A stretch of 64,000 nt of DNA from Mangrovimonas spongiae. GTDB taxonomy: Bacteria > Bacteroidota > Bacteroidia > Flavobacteriales > Flavobacteriaceae. The notes below the pieces were generated by a model. That model had not been told where the DNA came from and ran no database searches. It saw only the letters and a list, made by a program, of their open reading frames with translations. Both the position numbers and the translations under genes were made by a program. Position 1 is the stretch's first letter. The number at the start of each line of letters is the position of its first letter. This document shows, piece after piece, positions 1-8,174 of the stretch. The stretch covers positions 310,001 to 374,000 of the forward strand of contig NZ_RWBG01000003.1 of the NCBI RefSeq assembly GCF_003944795.1, read 5' to 3'.

Positions 1-261
1 GATACACCAGAGTTATGCGATTTTTATTTAGGCGGAATAGTTACCAAAGGAAATGTGAAAGTAGCTATTTCTACCAATGGGAAATCGCCAACAACAGCCA
101 AACGTTTACGACAATTTTTTGAAGATGTGATTCCAGAAAATATAGACGATTTAGTACAAAATTTAAACCGATTTAGAAAAACAATAAAAGGCGATTTTGA
201 GCACAAAGTTCAAACGTTAAACAATGTGACTAAAACATTAATTTCAAACAAACATATTTAA
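1..261 (+). CDS. Siroheme synthase N-terminal-type protein (precorrin-2 dehydrogenase / ferrochelatase), 3' end only
   Basis: The reading frame is open from the first base, so the start lies upstream of the window; 86 codons are visible, ending at TAA. The segment (FYLGGIVTKGNVKVAISTNG, then SPTTAKRLRQFFE) resembles the end of the NAD-binding domain and the dimerisation helix of Met8/CysG-N proteins, which oxidise precorrin-2 and may insert iron to make siroheme. A GTG at 55 could be read as a start, but the conserved sequence continues upstream of it. It ends 2 bases before the ferredoxin-NADP reductase gene and fits a sulfite-reduction operon, since siroheme is the sulfite reductase cofactor. 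Family assignment is fairly secure; whether it carries chelatase activity cannot be told. Confidence 0.8.
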   Translation, partial: DTPELCDFYLGGIVTKGNVKVAISTNGKSPTTAKRLRQFFEDVIPENIDDLVQNLNRFRKTIKGDFEHKVQTLNNVTKTLISNKHI

Positions 262-263
262 GC

Positions 264-1313
264 ATGATTAAAACCGATATATTAATAATAGGCGCAGGAC
301 CAACCGGATTATTTACCGTGTTTGAAGCAGGATTATTAAAATTAAAATGCCATTTAATAGATGCATTAGCACAGCCAGGTGGACAATGTTCAGAGATTTA
401 TCCAAAGAAACCAATTTATGATATTCCAGGTTTTCCAGAAGTCTTGGCAGGTGATTTAACTAAAAACCTTCTAGAACAAGGCAAGCAGTTCGAGCCGGGA
501 TTTACATTAGGAGAACGCGCAGATACTATTGAAAAGTTAGAAGACGGGACATTTATTGTTACAACAAATAAAGGAACCAAACATCATGCGCCTGTAGTAG
601 CTATTGCTGGAGGATTAGGAAGCTTTGAACCTAGAAAACCTAAAATTGACAATCTGGAATTTTACGAAGACAAAGGCGTAGAGTATTTTATTAAAGACCC
701 AGAGGTATATCGCAATAAAAAAGTGGTTATTTCTGGTGGAGGAGATTCTGCTTTAGATTGGAGTATTTTTCTAGCTGATATAGCTTCAGAGGTAACTTTG
801 GTTCACCGTAGAAATGAATTTAGAGGTGCTTTAGATTCTGTCGAAAAAGTGAGAGAATTAAAGCTATTAGGAAAAATAAATTTAGTGACGCCCGCTGAGG
901 TAACAACCATTCATGGTAATCAAAATGTTGAAGGTGTAACAATCGAAAAAGAAGGCGAGAACATACTTTTAGAAGCGGATCATTTTATTCCGCTGTTTGG
1001 TCTATCACCAAAACTAGGGCCTATTTCAAATTGGGGGTTAGAAATTGAAAAAAATGCCATAAAAGTCGATACGTTAGATTATCAAACCAACATTCCTGGA
1101 ATTTTTGCTATAGGCGATGTTAATACGTACGAAGGTAAATTAAAGTTGATTTTATGTGGTTTCCATGAAGCAACACTAATGTGCCAATCAGCTTATAAAA
1201 TTATAAACCCTGGAAAAAAATATGTGTTAAAATATACAACTGTAAGTGGGGTAGATGGTTTTGATGGAAGTAGAAAAGAAGCACCAAAAGCCGTGGTGCA
1301 AGCTATAAATTAA
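264..1313 (+). CDS. Ferredoxin--NADP reductase, thioredoxin-reductase-like
   Basis: This 349-residue flavoprotein has an N-terminal FAD-binding GAGPTG motif (residues 10-15), a second dinucleotide site (SGGGDSALDW, about 157-166) and a C-terminal FAD motif (GIFAIGDV). It lacks the redox CxxC of thioredoxin reductase, so the type 2 ferredoxin/flavodoxin-NADP reductase family fits best. Such enzymes pass electrons between NADPH and ferredoxin. Its position directly behind a siroheme gene and ahead of cysE-cysM suggests that it feeds electrons to sulfite reductase; that role is inference from context. A wobble-rich hairpin with a T tail follows the gene. Confidence 0.88.
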   Translation: MIKTDILIIGAGPTGLFTVFEAGLLKLKCHLIDALAQPGGQCSEIYPKKPIYDIPGFPEVLAGDLTKNLLEQGKQFEPGFTLGERADTIEKLEDGTFIVTTNKGTKHHAPVVAIAGGLGSFEPRKPKIDNLEFYEDKGVEYFIKDPEVYRNKKVVISGGGDSALDWSIFLADIASEVTLVHRRNEFRGALDSVEKVRELKLLGKINLVTPAEVTTIHGNQNVEGVTIEKEGENILLEADHFIPLFGLSPKLGPISNWGLEIEKNAIKVDTLDYQTNIPGIFAIGDVNTYEGKLKLILCGFHEATLMCQSAYKIINPGKKYVLKYTTVSGVDGFDGSRKEAPKAVVQAIN

Positions 1314-1343
1314 AAATTAGTTGCTGTATATTTAGTTGTAATT

Positions 1344-1380
1344 CCTCGTGGTAATTTATGTTGCTGCGGGGTTTTATTTT
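1344..1380 (+). terminator. Rho-independent terminator after the reductase gene
   Basis: A 12-pair stem with several G-U pairs (1344-1355 with 1360-1371, four-base loop) is followed by a T-rich tail at 1372-1380. It would end the siroheme/reductase transcript before cysE. Confidence 0.6.
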
Positions 1381-1396
1381 AATTAAATCTTAAAGC

Positions 1397-1429
1397 TTGT
1401 GTATATCCAAAAATGGAATAGTAATTTTA
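1397..1429 (+). promoter_or_regulatory. Candidate promoter for cysE-cysM
   Basis: TTG at 1397-1399, a 22-base spacer and TAATTTTA at 1422-1429 approximate the Bacteroidota consensus (TTG ... TAnnTTTG, one mismatch). It lies 19 bases before the cysE ATG, just downstream of the terminator. Confidence 0.35.
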
Positions 1430-1448
1430 CAGTTTATAAGAGCGAAAT

Positions 1449-2186
1449 ATGCAAATCAATTTAAGAATTAAAGAAACGGTACCCGACTTTACCAAACGAT
1501 TGTTTTATATGCTTTTTGATAATGAACAAAAGCAACAGCAGGAACTTAAAGCGCTTGAAACAGTTTTTAAAACGGTAGTCTCTGAAATAACAGATAAAGA
1601 GCCCAAAAAAATATGGGAAGACTTTAAAAATAAATTACCAGAAATTAAACATAAAATTCAACTGGATGCATTAGCGACAGAAAAAAACGATCCAGCTTGC
1701 AAGAGTTTGGAGGAAATTTACTTAGCTTATCCTGGATTTCACGCTATTGCTACCCATAGAATGAGCCATGAACTCTTTAAATTAGGCGTGCCAATTGTAG
1801 CAAGAATGATGAGCGAATGTATTCATGGCAAAACAGGAATTGACATTCATCCTGGAGCCACTATTGGAGAATCCTTTTTTATCGACCATGGTACAGGAAT
1901 TGTAATAGGAGAAACCAGTATTATTAAAAATAATGTCAAGATTTTTCAAGGAGTTACCTTAGGAGGGCTATCTGTAAAGAAAAGTTTAGCGCAAACAAAA
2001 CGTCACCCCACCATTGAAAATAATGTAACCATTTATGCCAACGCTACAATTTTAGGCGGTGACATTGTAATTGGTGAAAATAGTATTATTGGCGCTAATG
2101 TATGGATAACACAATCGGTGCCGCCAAATTCTTTAGTAACCTACAAATCAGAAATAAAAATTAGTACTAGAAATCATGATAAATAG
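1449..2186 (+). CDS. cysE: Serine O-acetyltransferase
   Basis: It acetylates L-serine with acetyl-CoA, the first step of cysteine synthesis. The 245-residue protein has the helical N-terminal domain followed by a left-handed beta-helix of hexapeptide repeats from about residue 130. The family's catalytic pair is visible as Asp132 (in IDIHPGA) and His147 (in IDHGTG), and IFQGVTLGG follows. The C-terminus reads STRNHDK and does not end in the Ile that many homologues use to dock into CysK, so the classical cysteine synthase complex may not form. The gene overlaps cysM by 11 bases, which implies cotranslation. Confidence 0.93.
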   Translation: MQINLRIKETVPDFTKRLFYMLFDNEQKQQQELKALETVFKTVVSEITDKEPKKIWEDFKNKLPEIKHKIQLDALATEKNDPACKSLEEIYLAYPGFHAIATHRMSHELFKLGVPIVARMMSECIHGKTGIDIHPGATIGESFFIDHGTGIVIGETSIIKNNVKIFQGVTLGGLSVKKSLAQTKRHPTIENNVTIYANATILGGDIVIGENSIIGANVWITQSVPPNSLVTYKSEIKISTRNHDK

Positions 2187-3066
2187 CCAGTCTATAACCG
2201 ATTTAATAGGAAATACGCCATTAATAGAAGCCAAAAATATCTTAAAAAATGAAGGCGTCAGATTGTTTTTAAAACTTGAAGGAAAAAACCCTGGCGGAAG
2301 TGTAAAAGATCGTGCTGCTTTCAATATGATTTCTGAAGCTTTAAAACGAGGCGATATAAAAAAAGGCGATACCTTGGTAGAAGCTACAAGCGGTAATACC
2401 GGAATTGCTTTGGCATTTATTTCAAAATTGCTAGGCGTAAAAATGATTTTAGTAATGCCAGAAAATTCTACCCAAGAGCGTATAAAAACTATGCGTGCTT
2501 ATGGCGCAGAGCTTATTTTAACCTCAGCAGACGACGGGATTGAAGGCTCACGGGATTTAGCAGAACAACTCCATAAAGAAAAAGGCTATTTTATGCTTAA
2601 CCAATTTGCGAATAATGATAATTGGCAAGCACACTATAAAACAACAGGCCCAGAAATTTGGCGAGACACTAATGGCGAAATCACTCATTTTGTGTCGGCA
2701 ATGGGAACCACAGGAACCATAATGGGCGTGTCAACATTTCTAAAAGAAAAAAAACCAAACGTAGCAATAGTCGGTGCGCAACCTAAAGACGGCGCAAAAA
2801 TTCCAGGTATTCGTAAATGGCCAGAAGCTTATTTACCCAAAATATTCAATAGAGATAAAGTAGATCAAATTGTAGAAGTAGGCGAAAAAGACGCACGAGA
2901 AATGGCCAACAGACTGGCAAAAGAAGAAGGTGTGTTTGCAGGGATGAGTAGTGGTGGTGCTGTGGCTTCTGCTCTTAAAGTTTCAGAGACTATAGAGTCA
3001 GGGGTAATTGTTGCCATTATTTGCGATATAGGCGATAGATATTTGTCTTCAGATTTATTTGAATAA
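2176..3066 (+). CDS. cysM: Cysteine synthase B (O-acetylserine sulfhydrylase)
   Basis: This PLP enzyme makes cysteine from O-acetylserine and sulfide or thiosulfate. The PLP lysine is Lys44 in GSVKDR, the substrate loop is TSGNTG (71-76), and the SSGG segment that binds the cofactor lies near residue 257. At 296 residues and with the CysM-like stretch GAKIPGIRKWPEAYLP it fits the B isozyme rather than CysK. It overlaps the 3' end of cysE, so product and substrate enzymes are made together. No terminator is evident after it; the metH promoter and riboswitch follow. Confidence 0.92.
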   Translation: MINSQSITDLIGNTPLIEAKNILKNEGVRLFLKLEGKNPGGSVKDRAAFNMISEALKRGDIKKGDTLVEATSGNTGIALAFISKLLGVKMILVMPENSTQERIKTMRAYGAELILTSADDGIEGSRDLAEQLHKEKGYFMLNQFANNDNWQAHYKTTGPEIWRDTNGEITHFVSAMGTTGTIMGVSTFLKEKKPNVAIVGAQPKDGAKIPGIRKWPEAYLPKIFNRDKVDQIVEVGEKDAREMANRLAKEEGVFAGMSSGGAVASALKVSETIESGVIVAIICDIGDRYLSSDLFE

Positions 3067-3069
3067 ATA

Positions 3070-3100
3070 TTGCTATTCAACTTTTTATTACGTTACTTTG
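3070..3100 (+). promoter_or_regulatory. Candidate promoter for the metH riboswitch transcript
   Basis: TTG at 3070-3072, a 20-base spacer and TTACTTTG at 3093-3100 (one mismatch to TAnnTTTG). The predicted start, near 3107, is shortly before the riboswitch P1 stem at 3126. Confidence 0.5.
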
Positions 3101-3125
3101 TCCCTTAGTTCATAATCTTAATGAT

Positions 3126-3225
3126 GTTATCACGAAAGGCAGAGGGAATAGACCCGACGAAGCCTTAGCAACCCTTTAATTTTAAAGAAGGTGCTAAATT
3201 CTACCCCACAATTGGGACAGATAAC
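3126..3225 (+). ncRNA. SAM-I (S-box) riboswitch upstream of metH
   Basis: All S-box hallmarks are present in order: P1 5' strand GTTATC (3126-3131), GAGGGA (3142-3147), the GACGAAGCC block, GCAACC, AAGGTGCTAAATTC, then GGGACAGATAAC ending with the P1 3' strand GATAAC (3220-3225). The class binds S-adenosylmethionine and represses methionine genes, which matches the methionine synthase genes directly downstream. The expression platform is unusual: only a weak 5-pair hairpin (3228-3243) with a short T run follows, and then an 8-pair hairpin that takes in the metH start codon. Confidence 0.95.
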
Positions 3226-3255
3226 CCGAGAATTATTCTTCTCTCTTTTCATGAT

Positions 3256-3280
3256 GACATTTTAAAAAATATAAAATGTC
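3256..3280 (+). promoter_or_regulatory. Hairpin sequestering the metH start codon
   Basis: GACATTTT (3256-3263) is perfectly complementary to AAAATGTC (3273-3280), with a 9-base AT loop between. The ATG (3276-3278) lies inside the 3' arm. This could be the output of the SAM riboswitch by blocking initiation, but no switching partner for either arm was found in the aptamer. Confidence 0.55.
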
Positions 3281-4289
3281 AGACATTTTTAAAATATTAC
3301 AACACCGAATTTTAGTATTAGATGGCGCTATGGGAACCATGTTACAGCGTTATAATTTTACTGAAAACGATTTTCGTGGTTCACGATTTAAAGATTTTAA
3401 ACATTCATTAAAAGGTAATAACGATTTATTATCCTTAACGCAGCCCGAAGCTATTGCACAAGTTCATGCTAAATACTTTGAAGCAGGTGCCGACATTGTC
3501 GAAACCAATACATTTTCTAGTACAACCATTGGTATGACCGATTACCATATGGAAGACTTGGTGTATGAGTTAAATTACGAATCCGCTAAAATAGCCAAAC
3601 AAGTCGCAGACGAATTCACTAAGCAAAATCCTGAAAAACCACGCTTTGTGGCTGGAAGTATTGGGCCAACTAATCGCACAGCAAGTTTATCGCCAGATGT
3701 TAACAGACCAGAATTTAGAGCAATAACGTTTGAAGAATTGCGTATGGCCTACAAACAACAGGTAGAAGCTTTAGTCGATGGTGGTGCCGATATACTGCTA
3801 GTAGAAACTGTTTTCGACACTTTAAACGCAAAAGCAGCATTATTCGCCATACAAGAAGTTAAGGAAGAGCATAATATTGATATTCCTGTTATGGTATCAG
3901 GAACTATTACCGACGCTTCTGGAAGAACACTTTCAGGACAAACCGTAGAAGCATTTTTAATTTCCATTTCTCATATACCGTTGTTAAGTGTTGGTTTTAA
4001 TTGTGCACTTGGTGCAGACCAATTACAACCGTATTTAAAACGATTGTCTCACGAAACCGATTTTTTTACATCGGCACATCCAAACGCTGGATTGCCAAAT
4101 GCGTTTGGGGAGTATGATCAAACCGCTAAACAGATGCAACAACTTATAGAAAACTATTTAAAAGATGGTTTGGTAAATATTATAGGCGGTTGTTGCGGTA
4201 CCACACCAGAACATATAAAAGCCATTGCCGAAGTGGCGGCTAAATATAAACCAAGAACTGTCGGTTCGAGCGCAGTCAAGAACTTTTAA
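3276..4289 (+). CDS. metH: Methionine synthase homocysteine-binding module (homocysteine S-methyltransferase)
   Basis: This 337-residue protein corresponds to the first module of cobalamin-dependent methionine synthase, which activates homocysteine on zinc. The N-terminal LVLDGAMGTMLQ motif (residues 13-24) and the three zinc cysteines are present: Cys243 in VGFNCALG, Cys306 and Cys307 in GGCCGTTPEH. The rest of the enzyme is encoded by the next gene, three bases downstream. Splitting metH in this way is normal in Bacteroidota and is not a frameshift: the first gene stops cleanly, and the second has its own start and a complete N-terminus. A SAM riboswitch controls the pair. Confidence 0.93.
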   Translation: MSDIFKILQHRILVLDGAMGTMLQRYNFTENDFRGSRFKDFKHSLKGNNDLLSLTQPEAIAQVHAKYFEAGADIVETNTFSSTTIGMTDYHMEDLVYELNYESAKIAKQVADEFTKQNPEKPRFVAGSIGPTNRTASLSPDVNRPEFRAITFEELRMAYKQQVEALVDGGADILLVETVFDTLNAKAALFAIQEVKEEHNIDIPVMVSGTITDASGRTLSGQTVEAFLISISHIPLLSVGFNCALGADQLQPYLKRLSHETDFFTSAHPNAGLPNAFGEYDQTAKQMQQLIENYLKDGLVNIIGGCCGTTPEHIKAIAEVAAKYKPRTVGSSAVKNF

Positions 4290-4292
4290 AGT

Positions 4293-6980
4293 ATGAAAGA
4301 GAATAAAAACCGATACTTAAAACTATCTGGTCTAGAGCCTTTAATTATTACACCAGAAAGTAATTTTATTAATGTTGGCGAGCGTACTAACGTCACAGGA
4401 TCGCGTAAATTTTTACGATTAATTAAAGAGGAAAATTATACCGAAGCTTTAGAGGTAGCCAGAGATCAAGTAGAAGGAGGCGCACAAATTATTGATGTGA
4501 ATATGGATGAAGGCATGCTAGATGGTAAACAAGCCATGGTTACCTTTTTAAACCTTATTGCATCAGAGCCAGATATAGCACGCTTGCCCATTATGATTGA
4601 TAGTTCTAAATGGGATATTATCGAAGCTGGTTTACAAGTTGTACAAGGAAAATCGGTAGTAAACTCTATTAGTTTAAAAGAAGGGGAAGAAGCATTTATT
4701 CATCATGCAAAACTTATCAAGCGTTATGGTGCAGCCGTAATAGTTATGGCATTTGACGAAGATGGACAAGCCGATACATTCGAGCGAAGAATTGAAATAT
4801 GTAAGCGTTCTTACGATATTTTGGTAAATCAAGTTCATTTTCCACCAGAAGATATCATTTTTGATCCCAATATTTTTCCTGTGGCCACAGGAATGGAAGA
4901 ACATCGCCTAAATGCCTTAGACTTTTTTAGAGCCACAAAATGGATAAAAGAAAACTTACCGTATGCTAGCGTTTCTGGTGGTGTAAGTAATGTGTCATTT
5001 TCATTTAGAGGAAATAATGTGGTTCGCGAAGCTATAAATGCCGCATTTTTATATCACGCCATCCAAAACGGTATGAATATGGGAATTGTCAACCCTACTA
5101 TGTTAGAAGTGTATGATGAAATTCCGAAGGATTTATTAGAACACGTAGAAGACGTACTTTTTGATAAGCGAGACGATGCTACCGAACGTTTACTGGAATT
5201 TGCCGAAACTGTAAAAGGACAAAAAAAGGACGATGTAGCAAAAGTGCAAGAATGGCGTAATGAACCGTTGCAAGACCGAATTACACACGCCTTGGTAAAA
5301 GGAATTGACGCATTTATAATTGAAGATGTTGAAGCAGCACGACAAGTTGTAAGCAAACCTATTGAGGTTATCGAAGGGCATTTAATGACTGGAATGAACG
5401 TGGTAGGGGATTTATTTGGAAGCGGAAAAATGTTTCTCCCGCAAGTGGTGAAATCGGCGCGTGTCATGAAAAAAGCCGTAGCACATTTACAACCATATAT
5501 TGAAGCCGAAAAAGATGATTCGCAACAATCTAACGGTAAAATATTAATGGCGACTGTAAAAGGCGATGTGCATGATATTGGTAAAAATATTGTAAGCGTG
5601 GTGTTAGGGTGTAACAATTACGAGATTATCGATTTAGGGGTTATGGTCCCGCCAGAAAAAATTATAGAAATGGCTAAAAAAGAAAACGTCGATGTTATTG
5701 GGTTAAGTGGTTTAATAACACCCTCACTAGATGAAATGGTTTATGTCTCCCAAGAAATGGAAAAACAAGGGTTTAATGTTCCGTTGTTAATAGGCGGTGC
5801 CACAACATCACGAGCGCATTCTGCAGTAAAAATTGCTCCCAATTACTCAAATACAGTAGTTCATGTAAACGATGCTTCGAGAGCGGTAACTGTTGTTGGG
5901 AATTTATTACAAAAAGACAACAAAGTTTATAAAGAACAGATTCGTGAGGAATATGAAAAATTCCGTGAGCAGTTTTTAAAACGCGGTAAGAAAAAGGAGT
6001 ATATCTCAATAGAGGCAGCTCGAGAACGTAAATTTCAAATAGATTGGAAAACGATCAAAATTGTTAAGCCCAAACAGTTAGGAATTCAAGATATTCAAGA
6101 TTTTGATATTACTATTTTAAAAGACTACATCGATTGGTCACCATTTTTTAGAAGTTGGGATTTACATGGGAAATATCCAGATATTTTAACCGATGATGTT
6201 GTAGGTAAACATGCTACAGAATTATTTAGGGATGCTCAAGATTTGTTGCAAAAAGTCTTTGATGAAAAACTACTGAAAGCTAAAGCTATTTTCGGTTTGT
6301 TTCCAGCAAATACTGTAAATAATGATGATATTGAAGTAACGGTTGAAGGCCAAACACCAAACACCAAATACCAATTCCTAACCTTGCGTCAGCAATTAAA
6401 AAAACGAGACGGTGTTCCAAATTTTGCATTAGCCGATTTTATCGCACCAAAGGATACTGGAGTTCAAGATTATATAGGCTGTTTCTGTGTCACAACAGGT
6501 TTTGGAACCGAGCAATTAGCCAAAGAATTTGAAGCGAATCACGACGATTACAATGCCATAATGATCAAAGCATTAGCCGATAGATTAGCCGAAGCATTTG
6601 CGGAATATTTACATAAAGAAGTAAGAACCAAACACTGGGGTTACGCTTCCGAAGAAAATTTATCCAACGACCAATTAATAGCAGAAGACTATAAAGGTAT
6701 TCGTCCAGCACCTGGTTATCCAGCTTGTCCAGATCATTTAGAGAAAAAGACTATTTGGAGTTTGTTGCAAGTTGAAGAAACGATAGGTGTAAAACTTACC
6801 GATAGTTTAGCCATGTGGCCAGCTGCTAGTGTAAGTGGATACTATTTTGGAAATAAAGAGGCTAAATATTTTGGTCTTGGTAAAATAACTGAAGAGCAAC
6901 TTAAAGATTATGCACAGCGTCGAGGAATAGAAGAAGAAAAAGCTAGAAAATGGTTAAGTCCAAATTTAGCAGAGTATTAA
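4293..6980 (+). CDS. metH: Methionine synthase, folate/cobalamin/activation modules
   Basis: The 895-residue partner of the preceding gene carries the methyltetrahydrofolate-binding module (from [12 protein letters not shown], residue 25), the cobalamin cap domain, the B12-binding domain with the GDVHDIGKN motif (cobalt-ligating His427) and the C-terminal SAM-dependent reactivation domain ([12 protein letters not shown]). Together the two proteins transfer the methyl group from methyltetrahydrofolate to homocysteine. Transcription through the upstream SAM riboswitch should couple both to SAM level. The methyl donor is made by metF downstream. Confidence 0.95.
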   Translation: MKENKNRYLKLSGLEPLIITPESNFINVGERTNVTGSRKFLRLIKEENYTEALEVARDQVEGGAQIIDVNMDEGMLDGKQAMVTFLNLIASEPDIARLPIMIDSSKWDIIEAGLQVVQGKSVVNSISLKEGEEAFIHHAKLIKRYGAAVIVMAFDEDGQADTFERRIEICKRSYDILVNQVHFPPEDIIFDPNIFPVATGMEEHRLNALDFFRATKWIKENLPYASVSGGVSNVSFSFRGNNVVREAINAAFLYHAIQNGMNMGIVNPTMLEVYDEIPKDLLEHVEDVLFDKRDDATERLLEFAETVKGQKKDDVAKVQEWRNEPLQDRITHALVKGIDAFIIEDVEAARQVVSKPIEVIEGHLMTGMNVVGDLFGSGKMFLPQVVKSARVMKKAVAHLQPYIEAEKDDSQQSNGKILMATVKGDVHDIGKNIVSVVLGCNNYEIIDLGVMVPPEKIIEMAKKENVDVIGLSGLITPSLDEMVYVSQEMEKQGFNVPLLIGGATTSRAHSAVKIAPNYSNTVVHVNDASRAVTVVGNLLQKDNKVYKEQIREEYEKFREQFLKRGKKKEYISIEAARERKFQIDWKTIKIVKPKQLGIQDIQDFDITILKDYIDWSPFFRSWDLHGKYPDILTDDVVGKHATELFRDAQDLLQKVFDEKLLKAKAIFGLFPANTVNNDDIEVTVEGQTPNTKYQFLTLRQQLKKRDGVPNFALADFIAPKDTGVQDYIGCFCVTTGFGTEQLAKEFEANHDDYNAIMIKALADRLAEAFAEYLHKEVRTKHWGYASEENLSNDQLIAEDYKGIRPAPGYPACPDHLEKKTIWSLLQVEETIGVKLTDSLAMWPAASVSGYYFGNKEAKYFGLGKITEEQLKDYAQRRGIEEEKARKWLSPNLAEY

Positions 6981-7070
6981 AAACAACAAAAAATTAATAA
7001 ATAATTACAATTAAATTAAAATTGAAATCCAAATTATAGCGTAATATCGTACTATCAAAAAAAGAATGTT

Positions 7071-7160
7071 ATGGGGAAATTAAAATTAGAAATCCGTTTT
7101 GCCGTTCAAGTTGTACTTATGACAGCAGTTTCTTTATTGGTAGCTTACCTTATTGCCTAG
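7071..7160 (+). CDS. Possible 29-residue single-pass membrane peptide
   Basis: An ATG ORF between metH and metF encodes a 29-residue peptide with a short basic N-terminus (MGKLKLEIRF) followed by about 18 hydrophobic residues (VVLMTAVSLLVAYLIA at the end), ending in TAG. The composition is that of a single transmembrane helix, and the charge pattern would place the N-terminus in the cytoplasm. It sits in a 206-base gap, in the same direction as its neighbours, 26 bases before metF. No family was recognised. It may be a real small membrane protein or a chance ORF. Confidence 0.4.
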   Translation: MGKLKLEIRFAVQVVLMTAVSLLVAYLIA

Positions 7161-7186
7161 ATTTAGGGTTTGGCTATCAGTAAATT

Positions 7187-8140
7187 ATGAAGGTAACCGA
7201 GCATATTAAAAACGCCAAAGGCAAGACTTTATTTTCGTTTGAAATTATTCCGCCACAAAAAGGAAGTAATATACAAGAATTGTATAATAACATCGATCCT
7301 TTAATGGAGTTTAAACCGCCGTTTATAGATGTAACTACATCTAGAGAACAGCATGTTTATATAGAAAAAGATGGGCTTTTAGATAGAAAAATTACACGTA
7401 TGCGTCCTGGTACGGTAGGTATTTGCGCATCTTTAAAATACAAGTACAATGTAGATACGGTTCCGCATGTGTTATGTGGTGGTTTTAGCAAAGAAGAGAC
7501 CGAGTATTTACTAGTAGATTGCCATTACTTAGGCATCGAAAATGTAATGGCCTTACGTGGCGATGCGATGAGTCATCAAAAGTATTTCGAACCTTCTAAA
7601 GGCGGACATTTATATGCGAATGAGTTAGTTAAACAAATTCAAAATTTAAATAAAGGAAAATATCTTCACGATGTTATTGAAGCCGATGACAAAGCCGATT
7701 TTTGTATTGGTGTTGCAGGTTACCCAGAAAAACATCTTGAAGCACCATCCTTACAAACCGATTTAAAACGCTTAAAACACAAAGTTGATTGTGGTGCCGA
7801 TTATGTGGTTACACAAATGTTTTTTGATAATAAGAAATATTTTGAATTTGTTAAAGCTGCTAAACAAGCAGGAATACATGTGCCAATTATACCAGGAATT
7901 AAGCCTATTTCTATTAAAAAGCATTTGCAACTTTTACCACAAGTATTTAAAATTGATTTACCTGAAGAGTTGATTAATGCTGTTGAAAACTGTAAGGATA
8001 ACAAAGCTGTACGACAGGTTGGGGTAGAGTGGTGTGTTCAGCAATCAAAAGAATTACAAGATGCAGGCGTTCCTGTATTGCATTATTACTCAATGGGAAA
8101 AAGCGACAATATTAAAGCCATAGCCGAAGCGTTATTTTAA
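7187..8140 (+). CDS. metF: Methylenetetrahydrofolate reductase
   Basis: This FAD-dependent TIM-barrel enzyme reduces 5,10-methylenetetrahydrofolate to 5-methyltetrahydrofolate, the donor used by MetH. The 317-residue protein shows the family's FSFEIIPPQKG start, ITRMRPG, the VMALRGD motif, and GCxYxxTQMFF-type sequence (GADYVVTQMFFDN). It follows the metH genes, with only the small putative membrane ORF between, so the methylation cycle is grouped. No terminator is seen at its end. A perfect TAnnTTTG box (8150-8157) for the next gene begins 10 bases after the stop codon. Confidence 0.95.
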   Translation: MKVTEHIKNAKGKTLFSFEIIPPQKGSNIQELYNNIDPLMEFKPPFIDVTTSREQHVYIEKDGLLDRKITRMRPGTVGICASLKYKYNVDTVPHVLCGGFSKEETEYLLVDCHYLGIENVMALRGDAMSHQKYFEPSKGGHLYANELVKQIQNLNKGKYLHDVIEADDKADFCIGVAGYPEKHLEAPSLQTDLKRLKHKVDCGADYVVTQMFFDNKKYFEFVKAAKQAGIHVPIIPGIKPISIKKHLQLLPQVFKIDLPEELINAVENCKDNKAVRQVGVEWCVQQSKELQDAGVPVLHYYSMGKSDNIKAIAEALF

Positions 8141-8174
8141 TAATTCTGTTATTTTTGCTTCACTAAACGAAACT

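Noticed and set aside
5054-5617. 187-codon open frame on the minus strand inside metH
   Set aside because: It lies wholly antisense to the conserved cobalamin/folate modules, has no recognisable domain and low-complexity Ser/Thr/Phe composition typical of antisense shadows.
3276-6980. Possible frameshift splitting metH into two genes
   Set aside because: The first module ends after its zinc motif with a clean stop, and the second begins with its own ATG and full N-terminus; a two-gene metH is normal in Bacteroidota.
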